NCBI RefSeq assembly: GCF_000264995.1
Contig: NW_006767451.1
Span: 428,502-492,501 of the forward strand
Source of the DNA: Punctularia strigosozonata HHB-11173 SS5
Taxonomy: Eukaryota > Basidiomycota > Agaricomycetes > Corticiales > Punctulariaceae
DNA: 64,000 nucleotides
Reading direction: 5' to 3'
The notes beneath the pieces are model-generated. The model saw only the letters and a program-made list of their open reading frames with translations, was not told the DNA's origin and did no database searches. Made by a program: the position numbers and the translations under genes. Positions 43,819-53,901 of the stretch are shown piece by piece. Position 1 is the stretch's first letter, and each line of letters begins with the position of its first letter.

Positions 43819-45885
43819 ATGCTAGCTTACTCTCGAATTTCTTTGCCACCCTTGCGCAACCTTGATGTTGCTACTAGGAGCGCAACACCGCTTTGGCGCT
43901 CTTCGTTGTTGTCCTGCCGAAGCCTACATGTCGACGCCTCCCAACAATTGCTTCCTGTCATCTCTGGTGGATTAAGGAAGATACCGCCCTACTGGGCATG
44001 CACGACGCCTATGGCTAAAGGACGCTGGATTGGGCGTCGTGTGCTAGAGGTTCTCTCCACCGAGTTTCGCGACCGCTCCATGGAATACAACGTGTGTTCC
44101 TCTTGAATCGAGTCTTTGCTCATGTTGACAGATGTTTGTGATATTTTAGGAGTATAAGATCCGATCAGGTCTTATTACCTTGAATGGGCAACGCATTGGG
44201 ACCGAAACCATTTTTCGCGCTGGTGATAGACTCGAGTGCGTATATGGCGTTGCACGCTATAACCTTCGACCAATACTAGAACTTTATTCAGGGTATACAT
44301 GCATCGTCATGAAACGCCGGTGACGTCTGCTCCTGTTCGGATCCTCCACCATGACAAGGAACGACAATTCATCGTTGTGGATAAGCCTGGCAGTCTCGTA
44401 CGTCGATCGATGTCCCTGTTGTTCAGGACGCGATTCATGCTGAGTTGCTTGTTTCGTTAGCCCGTGCATCCGACTGGACGATATTCCAGGAACACCCTCA
44501 CCTCCATCCTCACGGACGACTTTGGATACTCTCCTATACACAGTGAGCGGCGCTTAACCTAATGTGCATGTGAACAGTCAAGCCTGACCATATGCGTCGT
44601 TTAGCTATCAATCGACTGGACAAGCTTACCTCCGGGATCATGATCATCTCGCTTAATCCTGATCTGGCGAGCACGCTGGCAGACGAGCTTCGCGCCAAGA
44701 ACCGAGACCAGGGCGGCGTCAAGAAGGAATACATAGCGAGGTGTCGAGGATTATTTTCCTCGTGAGCTCATCGCCATACTGCAGATACAATTTGATGGGT
44801 CTCAACGCAGCATTTAGTGGCGAAATTACATGCGAAGAGCCTCTGGCGACAGTCAATAGGCAGAGCGGCCTCGTCATCGTACATCCAGAGGGAAAGGTTC
44901 GTTGTTCGTCTGACGCTGCGATTTGGGCCGCAGATTATGACCTCTCAAACTTAGCCAGCTAAGACTGTCTTCGCTCGTCAGCACTATGACCCCTCGACGA
45001 ATACGAGCGTCCTTCTTTGTCGACCGTTCACCGGAAGATGTTCGTTTCCTTCACGCTATACCCTACTCGCCAGCCGAAGTGACTCTTTCTCTTCTTCAGC
45101 CCATCAGATCCGCGTTCATCTGCAGTACCTCGGATTTCCTATCGCGAATGACACGCTATATTGCGATCCACGCGTCTGGGTAAGTCCATCTCATCAACGT
45201 CATTGTCCATTGTCCAATTGATTGATTGACGCGACTCGTAGGGTCCCAGTCTAGGCAAAGGCGGTGTCGTCGATGCCTCTCCTTCCTCTAATGAACGCCT
45301 GGACGAGTTTTCTGGCACCACGGAGGATGCGGAGCGCATACGATTGTGGTCGCCGTTCTCTTTATCAGACGATCTGGTCGGAGTGATATGGCGAACGCAT
45401 CGCGTGATGGTCAGCGCGTGACGGAATTTCAGGTGGCAGGAGCGCTCATGCCGTTTCTGCGTTTGCTATAGGATGAAGTCAAGGGCTGGAGTCGCCAGCG
45501 CGATTACATCTTCCGCGACAAGCCCCTCATCGATCCTGGGACGTTGGATCTGCCCCCTCTGCCACCGCACCCACACAATATCCAGAAACGTAAGAGTACG
45601 AGTGCTGGCCAGCCTCCGGAGCGTCTATCGAATACATCCCCGGACGCGGTTTCGCCTGCCAGCGATACGATTCCGACCGTGTACGCAGAGACACATCCAC
45701 ACCCACGGTGGGGCGACGATCCAGGTCCCTACTGCCCGGAATGCTACCTACCCCTCTATGCCGATCCGCGCCCCGAACGACTGTTCATATACCTTCACGC
45801 CCTCCGGTACATCACCAGCCTCGGAACGTTCGAAACAGACATGCCCTGGTGGGCAGCGGAGGACTGGCAACCTGAACGTGCTTGA
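43819..45885 (+). CDS. PUS9: RluA-family tRNA pseudouridine synthase (PUS9/RIB2 type)
   Basis: The gene has about seven exons. Segments in order: [39 protein letters not shown] (the S4-like RNA-binding part), [32 protein letters not shown], the catalytic motif [27 protein letters not shown], and [20 protein letters not shown]. The C-terminus ([25 protein letters not shown]) ends at 45885. This family makes pseudouridine 32 in cytosolic or mitochondrial tRNAs. The start at 43819 ([14 protein letters not shown]) gives an Arg/Ser-rich N-terminus without acids at first, as in a mitochondrial presequence; an in-frame ATG at 43717 is the alternative and would lie only 23 bp from the Gypsy element. 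The Gypsy insertion has probably replaced most of the promoter. It looks intact. Confidence 0.8.
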
Positions 45886-46750
45886 TAGCGATTTGATCCC
45901 TTCACATCTCGAATTGCATGCCAGAATGAGAAATACAATGCATCCTTCCACCGTCTATGATCCCATTAAATCGACCCGTATGCCATCTTGATGATCCCGG
46001 AGGGTATTGGAATCCGTAGTTTTTTCCCTACTTTTTGCTCTTGCGCGCGCGAAGGGCGGGGTTGGGCTCTTCGTCGTCGAAAGGTCATTCTAAGTCAACC
46101 TCGCGCCCCTCCCGACCGCCCGATCGGCGGCGGCCTCGACGTCCCAAGCAACCTGCCCGCTCCATCTCTTCCAATCGTCGCGTCGCACGCCTATGCCCAC
46201 CGCCCGGTCCGCCGCCGCGTCCGCGTCCCACTCCCGCTTCGCATCGAGATCGGCGTCCGTTCGTCTCGTTGTCGACGTCGCTTTGCGCCCCGGCGGGTGG
46301 GCGACGACCTCGGGGCCGTTGGGGCGGTCTGGACCGGGTACCACGTGGTTGAACAAGCCTGATCAAAATCGTCTTCGATAAAAGCACTCCGGTCTCGCGA
46401 TTGTGGGCGGCGTCAGGCGAGATTGCTCACCTGTCGGCCGCGGTGCGGCGGTGACTTGTCCTGTTTTCTGAGCGGACATGGGTAATGCTGGGTAAGATGA
46501 TGGATGTGCCGTGGTTAGAGAGCGTATCGGTAGGAGTCGCACCCCGTGCAGCCGGAGCAGTTATATGGAAGAGGTGCGGAAGCGAGGCGGTGGTGCGGGC
46601 AGTGACGTCATCCGTGCCGATCGAGTAAGGAGGTGGTATGGCCCGATATGGAAGGTAACGCGGAAACGCGCCCGGTCACTGTAGCCTCGAGGAGTCATCG
46701 AGGCCAGCAAGCAAAGTCGGTTGTCCTCGTCGAATATCCAACAGGCTTCG
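45886..46750. other. Gene-free stretch with a diverged GC-rich repeat
   Basis: No gene is called. At about 46105-46148 and 46187-46229 two GC-rich blocks resemble each other (CCGACCGCCCGATCGGCGGC against CCCACCGCCCGGTCCGCCGC). Read on the minus strand they give related peptides (AAADRAVG), but no start, stop or splice context supports a protein. The Copia remnant begins at the right edge. Confidence 0.35.
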
Positions 46751-47207
46751 CTTGGGCCGTCACTACTGCCGCTCGATATCCGGGTACTGCTTCTCGTTAG
46801 GCGCCGGTGCGATATCATGGAGCTCTCGCAAACAGGACATCGTCACCACTTCCACGTGCGAGGCCGAATACGTTGCGGCTTGTAACGCGACCAAGGAAGT
46901 GCTCTGGTTACGCCAAATCCTCCGCGAGATCGGATTCGACCAGCCAAAGGCGACTTGCCTGGGCGCCGATAACCAAGGTGCTATCGTTCTTGCTGAACAG
47001 CAGTCACACCACACCCGCTCTAAGCACATCGATGTTCGCTATCACTTCACTCGCGAACGGGTCACTGCTGGCGACATCTATCTAACCTACGTGCGCTCTT
47101 CCGACAACATCGCCGACATCTTCACCAAGGCTCTCGCTGCGCCCACCTTCACTCGCCTACGGAAACGCCTCGGCGTATCTCTTCTAGGATCGGATTTGGA
47201 GGGTTAG
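46751..47207 (+). mobile_element. Ty1/Copia remnant: RNase H end of Pol
   Basis: An old fragment with typical Copia RNase H features: SISGYCFSLGAGAISWSSRK, STCEAEYVAACNATKEVLWL, LGADNQGAIVLAE, SKHIDVRYHF and DNIADIFTKAL. Everything upstream of RNase H is missing and no LTR pair is recognised, so it is a truncated fossil of the 3' part of an element. The GC-rich and repeated DNA that follows (47208-47531) may be part of its LTR. Age cannot be estimated without a second LTR. Confidence 0.85.
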
Positions 47208-47350
47208 GTTTCAGGAGGAGTTGAGGATACGGAGTTGACGTTGAGGAGGAGTGTCAGACGATGAGGAGCGTCTAGCAACGCCACCCCCTAACCCCACACG
47301 GCAACCGCCGGGCGTATGCCATAGCCCGTCGGTTGACCTCTCGCATCTCT

Positions 47351-47531
47351 ACCTTCGTCCACACGGACCGCGGTAGAGGTGCGAGTATTGATCCCACATA
47401 TTGCTACCGCGATACTCATATGTTGTACTATACAGACTGGCGCTAACCGCGCCTCCGTTAGGTACTTAATATTATAAACCTTCGTCCACACGGACCGCGG
47501 TAGAGACTGGCGCTAACCGCGCCTCCGTTAG
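47351..47531 (+). repeat. Direct repeat pair; second copy lacks an intron-like 57 bp
   Basis: Copy 1 is block A (47351-47378, starting ACCTTCGTCCACACGG), a 57 bp insert (47379-47435) starting GTGCGAGT and ending TATACAG, then block B (47436-47461, starting ACTGGCGCTAACC). Copy 2 has block A (47478-47505) joined directly to block B (47506-47531). Both blocks look identical in the two copies. The junction is ambiguous by 2 bp (AG). Confidence 0.9.
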
Positions 47532-47544
47532 ATTCATTGAAAGG

Positions 47545-48726
47545 TTATGAGCCCTGACGGAGAAGGGCCTTCCAGTCGTATCTGTGATATTCGGATGCCG
47601 ACGGTAAGACGCCGCGGAGCGCAAGTTGGGGGAGACAGAGCAGAGTATCGGGAAAGGGCACGGCGTCCCCATTCGTCCCATTCGTGAAAAGTGCGAACTC
47701 CTTCAGCGACGGGAATGTTGTGGTCGATGACAGTATGCTGTCGATGACTTGCAATGTGTCGGCCTCGGGATGTTGCTCCCACTGAAGCCCGATTCGCTCG
47801 ATCACGGGTGAACTGAGGCTGGAGAGCAATGCACCTAAGAGAGTCGCATATGATGGAACCGATGCTGATTTGAGTCCACGGACTTGCACAGCGCGCAGCG
47901 CTGCTCGCTTCGTCGCCACGAAGCATTCGGAAAGATCGGCTGTGGATAGCACAGATTAGCCCGATGCGATGTTTTCAGTTCTAGATAATTGACGAGGCTC
48001 ACCCATTCTTTGCGGGAACAGGAATTGCCCCAACACACACAAAGTGGTCAACGATCGGTCTGATTCTTCGAGGACCGTCCGCAGAAGATCGGCATCAGTC
48101 GTATCGCGCAATTCGAGTTCAAGCTCGGCGAGATGCTGAAGGGCAAGGTAGGAGACGGCGTTGGCAGCTGAATCGTTAAAGATAAGCCCCAGTTTTTGGA
48201 TGGAACAGGGAAGCGTCTCTCCGAGGCTTGCTTCCTTCGCGTTGTCGAAGTCGCAGCTAAAGAGGACAAGGAAGGATACGTTTGGCATTGCGCGAAGGAG
48301 CGAGCGCCACGCGTCTGGGGAGCCGAACACACAATTGGCCATCTTCAGTTTTTTGAGCAGCGGAAGATGTAGTCGACTGCAAGTGCGCGCCAAGTCTGGC
48401 CCTTCGAAACGGAGTTCGAAGAGAAACAGTTCCCGCAAGTGGGTGCATCTTCCAAGCGTATCTATTGATCGAACGAGATCTTGATCAGGGATACCAAAAA
48501 TTAGAGAGCGAACGTGTGTCGCAATGTGGTTTTGACTCCTGAGCAGTTCTTGGATGGCTTGATCCCGAGCAGGGTCAGCTAGGTGAAAGAGGTTGACGTA
48601 GTGGAAAAGTTGTCGTTGACTGGCATGTGCTAAGGACCGGCAGACTAAAGAAGTGGTTTTGAGAGCGTCAAAGTCCGGCAATGCTTCGACAATCGCGTCG
48701 AGGATCTCTTGAGGAAGATTGGCCAT
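47545..48726 (-). CDS. F-box/LRR-like protein, 372 aa, two exons
   Basis: Exon 1 (48726-48003) and exon 2 (47939-47545) join across a 63 bp GT-AG intron into 373 codons. The N-terminus is a short F-box-like helix set (MANLPQEILDAIVEALPD, then LKTTSLVCRSLAHASQRQLF). The rest is a series of leucine-rich units (HLRELFLFELRFEG, LPLLKKLKMANCVFG, LAELELELRDT, FPSLKEFALFTNG), as in fungal F-box proteins with degenerate LRRs. It may present substrates to an SCF ubiquitin ligase. It lacks the N-terminal Cys motif of the F-box genes on the left arm, so it belongs to a different subfamily; its broken sister is at 27679-28840. Its stop lies 14 bp from the intron-like repeat pair. Intact. Confidence 0.8.
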
Positions 48727-49021
48727 GTTCCGGAGCCTGGAGGCGATGGTGAACGAGAGCGAGGAACACCCTCCTTGCGCCGGCGCCGCGGCGGAGAAGG
48801 CGGGCCGATCCCGTCATAGTCTGTCCAGCATGACGCCTCTTCGAGACTTCGACCCGCACCACGATGCACAAGCCGACCCTTGTCCCCGACATCATTGTTC
48901 TGACCAAGGTCATGCACCGTTGCCGTCGCCTCGTGACATCCCTCCAATATCATCGCGATGGATACTAAAACCTGGATGACCTCTCAAATCCCGGGCGTGC
49001 CGTAGTCGCTCAGACATCACC

Positions 49022-51082
49022 ATGTTCGGGCATCGTCTCTGTCTGTGTCTCTTGCTCGTCTACGTCCGGATTGCGTGCGTTGCGATACATGTGACGCTTC
49101 CGAAGATATCTTCGCATCCGACAAATGCATCGCAAATCCTAGATCGCCGTCTAGCGTCGTTCTCGATCGAGTTTTCGTACCTTCCGTCGTTCGGCGGCAA
49201 CGCGTCAAACCCGAATCTGCTAACGAAGGAGTTGATGCAGAGGTTGGTGGAGAGGACAGGTGTTGGTCCCGATGTCCGCCCGGGAGGGATAACCATGTCA
49301 GTCCCCAATCGGCCCGTTAACGGAGTGGTCATTGACTGGGTATCACAGAGATAGTTCGATATTTAACCCGGACGCGTCTGCACTAGAACTGACTGAGAGC
49401 TCGGTGAGAAGCAGTCTGAGCTAGAGGACACCCAGTTGTGCTCATCCAGCGGAAACTCCAACTTCAGAGCGGCGGGATATATCGTACGACTTAGTAAGTT
49501 GACATCACCGGAATGCCGATAAAAGTCGACCCTGAACCGTCGGACAGTGGACCTGCGTTCTACGAGTCGCTGGGGGTCTTCCCTGATACCTCGCGTTTCG
49601 TCATCACCGTTAACCTCGGGAACGACACGATCGGCATCGCTCGCGATGAAATCGCGGCCGCGATCAAATACGTGGGCTGGGATCGCATATACGCCCTAGA
49701 AAGTGGGCCTACCCGATCAGCTTGCTGTATACACCCGATGCTCATGCTCATGCTGCAGTTGGCAACGAAGCAGACCACTACGCTGGCGGAAGCAGACCCA
49801 GCACCTGGGCTTCTTCGGACTACACGGCACAGTTTCTGGCAAGTTGGTTGATTTGGTAGGGAACGACATATTCTGACGTTTGTCATGGTAGGGATGGACA
49901 TCCGTGCTGACGAAAAACCTCTCGTTGCCTCATAATATATTTCAAGCGGGAGGCTTTGCCGAAGACCCACTCCCGACAGCGCCTATGACCAGTCAGTGTG
50001 GATTTCCGCCCGGGACTACCATAAAGCTGATAGCTGACTTCATAGCTGTTTCCATTATCGAGGAGGGTGTACTCGCTACTAACGCCGTTAAGGTCTTCGC
50101 GCAACATACGTATCAATACTCCACCTGTGACCCAGTGCGGAACGCGATCGCGACACTGCCGAACCTGATCAATCACGGCAACATCACGGTGCAGGACATC
50201 CATCCTATCCGACCCCTTCCTTGTCTGATCAACCATCTCGCAGGCATATCTGGATGAGTGGAAGCCGCAGATCGCGGCTGCGAAGGGCGCCGGAAAGGAG
50301 TTCGTCGTGGGGGAGTACAGCTCTGTGTCATGCTCCGGCAAGCAGAATGTCACGGACACCTTTGGTCAGGCTCTCTGGCTAGCCGACAGTACGTGGAGCT
50401 CCTCCGCACATCGTCTTCCAGTTGAATCTTAGCTTGTGCAGCGGTGCTGTATGGCGCGTTCCTGAACATCTCGCGAATGTACCTTCATCAAGGGGCAACC
50501 CTCGTGTTACAAAGCAGCAACCAGGCGAACTCCCCGGGCTTCTCATGGGTGTGCTGGTTACCTCTCTAACTCCTTTATCCCCGCGCGCTCACAAATCCTT
50601 CACGCCAGTACGATCTCTGGTACCCGGTCGAAACCGACCGCTACGGCGCCGCACGCGCATCGCCGTCTTTCGTCGCGTACCTCCTCATCACGGAGGCTGT
50701 CGGATCGTCCGGCCAGACCCAGACCAGCCTGTTGGATGTCCCCCAGCACCCGCAGCTCGCGGCGTACGCGATCTGGGACAAAGGCTCGCTCGCGCGTCTA
50801 GCGATCCTCAACCTCGCGGAAAGGAACGTCACAACGTCGGCAGAGGACGCGGAGGGCGTCGCGATCACGCTTGACCTGGGTGACTATGTCCAGGCGAAGG
50901 GAACGGGGAAGGTGAAGAGGATGGCGGCGCCGGGGTTGGACTCGAAGGATGTCGGGGCGATTACGTGGGCTGGGCAGAGCTATGAGAACGGGACGGCGAG
51001 CGGGGTGTTGGATGTCGAGGAGTTGGAGAATGGGAAGGTCACTGTGCAGGGCAGCGAAGGTGTGCTGGTGTTCCTTCGTTGA
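49022..51082 (+). CDS. Secreted GH79-family glycoside hydrolase (beta-glucuronidase type)
   Basis: Start at 49022 with a signal peptide (MFGHRLCLCLLLVYVRIACV). Exons then give SFSIEFSYLPSFGGNAS, VGPDVRPGGIT, FVITVNLGNDTIGIARDEI, the acid/base region VGNEADHYAGGS (Glu after Asn), KVFAQHTYQYSTCDP, the nucleophile region FVVGEYSSVSCSGK, LNISRMYLHQGATLVLQ, YDLWYPVETDRYGAARASPS and a C-terminal beta domain ending VQGSEGVLVFLR at 51082. Both catalytic glutamates are present and the frames join through about six GT-AG introns, so the gene seems intact. GH79 enzymes release glucuronic acid (or 4-O-methyl-glucuronic acid) from polysaccharides or proteoglycans outside the cell. It is divergent from the F-box/LRR-like gene, 295 bp between starts. 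Confidence 0.85.
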
Positions 51083-51456
51083 GCCTGATCGTGCGCAGGA
51101 TAGCTAGATTGGGGAGGGGGGGTACCGCCACCGCAGTGACCGGGTTGTCTTTCGCCACGATGCTTGCGCTCACGGACGTCGTTACATTGCTTGAGTTTTG
51201 ACGATGAGAGGACTCGCACAAGCATACGACGAGAGCTGCGCATATATTCTTGTCCGTCGCTGTTCCCACCGTGCCCTAGCTTCGACGGACGCCCGAAGGA
51301 CCGAACCATGTGCCCCGATGTAGGCCACGGCCCATGGGGTTCAAGATAACCCGCACACTGCGCAGGAGATAAGCTGAGAGAGATCGGGTCAGCCGTCTCT
51401 TCTCATCGTCGACGTCGGCGAGGACCCTGCGCTCAGGCATTTAAGCATTGTGCACC
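51083..51456. promoter_or_regulatory. Promoter region of the hydrolase gene
   Basis: 374 bp between the GH79 stop and the hydrolase ATG. A TTTAAG element lies about 17 bp upstream of the ATG. No exon or repeat is seen. Confidence 0.35.
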
Positions 51457-53081
51457 ATGTCCGAGCCAGCGACGCAATACTACCACCACGGCCGGTTTAA
51501 GTTCGCGGGCGGCACGTTGCCCAACGCGATCACGGCGTACAGGACGTATGGAGATCCAACCAAGCCGTGTGTGGTCTTTCCGACCTGGTAAACTGGACAG
51601 TGAGCATGCCGTACCGCCTTTGTCTTCGTGTCCGTGGCATGCTGAAACGACCTCCCCAGGCCAAGCCTACCTCGTCGGGCAGGGGAAGGTGAGCTTTCCC
51701 TGAAAAGACGGGGAAAATAATTCGCGGTCTCTGACGAGCTCTTTGCTTCCAGGCGCTCGACACGACGAAGTACTTTGTGGTGACTTTCGCCCTTTTCTCC
51801 AATGGCGAGGTGCGCGTGCATATAACCTCGGGCCTTCATGTCGCTCTGAGTCCATCCCGTCATCCAGTCTAGCTCCCCGTCCAACACCCCTGTCCCGTAC
51901 AACGGCCCGTACTTCCCCCACGTCTCCTACGAGGACAACATCCGTGCGCAGTATGCAGTCCTGACCAAGAAGCTTGGCGTGCAGACGCTGCACATGGTCG
52001 TTGGGTTCAGCATGGGGGGTCAGCAGGTACGGTACTCCGAGACAGTCCATTTTCGAAGGCTCAATCCGAAGTCGTGAAGGCATACTATTGGGCGACCGTT
52101 TATCCCGAGTTTGTCGAAAGGTATGCGAAACGCCAACTTGGCCTCGGCGCTCGCGCCTGCGGAGAGCACTGACTTCTCCCGGCTATCTAGATTCGTGTGC
52201 ATATGCGGATCCGCGAGGACGAGCCCGCATAACAAATGGTGTGTACACGGTTGTCCGGTATGCATCCCCGTACTGGGGCTGATCTGCGGCACAGTTTCCT
52301 CGAGGGGCCGAAGGCGGCGTTGGTCGCTTCGAAGGATTTTGAGGGCGGACACTACACGTCGCCTCCGCAGCACGGCATCCGTGCCTTCGGCCGGGTGTAT
52401 AGCGCGTGGGCGTACGGCCAGACGGTACGCAAAGACGAACGTCGTGCGCTCGCACCTGGCTCATCTCCCCGTCCCGTCGCAGTGGTTCCGCGAGCAGCAG
52501 TACTTGCACGTGGGCGGCGAAAACACGTTCGTCCCTGCCTTGTCCGTCTTTTCGTCTCGCTTTTGGACTGACGTGCGCCCATAATAGGTACCCGGACATG
52601 GAGACGTGGATGCGCGAGAACTGGGAGGGTCGCTTCCTCGCGCGCTGGGACGCGAACGATATGCTCACGCTGCTGAAGACGTGGCAGACGGGCGACATCT
52701 CGCTCGTGCGCGATGGCGGCGACTATCCGAAGGCCCTCGCGGCGATCAAGGCCAAGGGGCTCGTTATGCCCGGCAAGACGGATCTGTACTTTCCCGTAAG
52801 TACTGGCCTGTGTTTTATTATTATTATTTCGATATCAGTGGCTCATGGGTCCGAGGCAGCCGGAGGACAGCGAGATTGAGATATCGCACATGACGAACGG
52901 GGCGAAGTTGGCGGTGATCGACACCGTGTGGGGACACTTCGGTGAGGAATCTGATTTTGGTGGTCATGCGTGTCGGCACTGTTGCTGACTTGAGATCCGT
53001 GCAGCTGGTGGGGGCAGCAACACGAAGGATACGGATTTCATCACAGCTCAGATCAAACAGTTCTTGGAGGAGACATCATGA
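51457..53081 (+). CDS. Homoserine-acetyltransferase-like alpha/beta hydrolase with a damaged N-terminal motif
   Basis: Exons from 51457 (MSEPATQYYHHGRFKFAGG) to a TGA at 53079-53081. The nucleophile elbow is VVGFSMGGQQAYYW, followed by FVCICGSARTSPHN, FLEGPKAALVASKDFEGG, RAFGRVYSAWAYGQT, WFREQQYLHVGG, DANDMLTLLKTWQTGD, the acid GKTDLYFP and the base TVWGHFAGGG. This is the fungal MET2-like family without proven substrate. The motif after VVFPT, which I recall as CYGGKL in relatives, reads here as T then GGTAAACTG: about 8 bases appear to be missing near 51587, shifting the frame before the first intron (51601-51659). The rest is in frame through about seven introns. Either a recent loss of function or an assembly indel. 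Confidence 0.7.
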
Positions 53082-53901
53082 GGGGGCAGGGCGGGGGAGG
53101 GTCGGTGGCTGCGATCATCGTTGCGAGCAGAAGACTCGGAAAGTGTCACATCTTGATGAGTTCCTGGCACGGTGTTTCCTCTATTATGACGCAGAACCGC
53201 AGGGCAGCTCTTGTAACAGTATGAGGGCAGTGAAAACAGGCGGATGAAATAACCCATGTAGACGCTGTACCAGGACCGGGTACAAAACCCCGGTCACCCA
53301 AGTCTATAAGGTGTTTATCTTTGTACCTTGGCCATCACGGTCCGCACTCGATCCTTCGTGGAGGAAGTGGAGGAAGAACATGGGAAGAACAGAGGAAATC
53401 AAACGCCCCCATGAAAGGACACAGTCACGTGATGTACTGATACGCGCTCGTGTTCTCGTCTGTGGCGTTACAGTCGTCGGTCGTCGACGTGTTCTTGTCC
53501 GTGAACTCGATTTGACTCGACTTTACTGTAAGACCACTATCGACCTTGCTGGCCTTGACACTGGCAATTTGACTGGAAACATCGGAGCCCGAAGAATCAT
53601 TTATCCCGTTCACTGCAGAGATCCATCATCGTTGTGCTAGAGGGTGAATACAGGAATCGGTATAGGCGGCCGCATCTTGTGGCAAGCTTCTGTGAGTTTT
53701 GATGCGCATATACTCGACATTCGGAGGATGTATGCTATACCATGAATTTATATTGCCCATTCGTCGGCCGTTTGGTTCACCGTTTCGAGAACAATGGGAT
53801 GATACTTCTATCAATGCAGTCCCACTTTACCCTCCGCTTTCTTACGAGCCACGACACTTGCTACTCGCTCTAATACATCCTATATCCCAGGAAGATATTT
53901 C
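53082..53901. other. 820 bp without a supported gene
   Basis: A minus-strand fragment near 53613-53425 is Ser/Thr/Asn-rich and ends in a stop (ENTSAYQYIT), but no upstream exon or start was found. The rest is plain intergenic DNA, with the promoter of the gene at 53902 at its right end. Confidence 0.35.

Noticed and set aside
53425-53613. Ser/Thr-rich minus-strand peptide as a gene end
   Set aside because: No upstream exon, start or signal peptide could be found.
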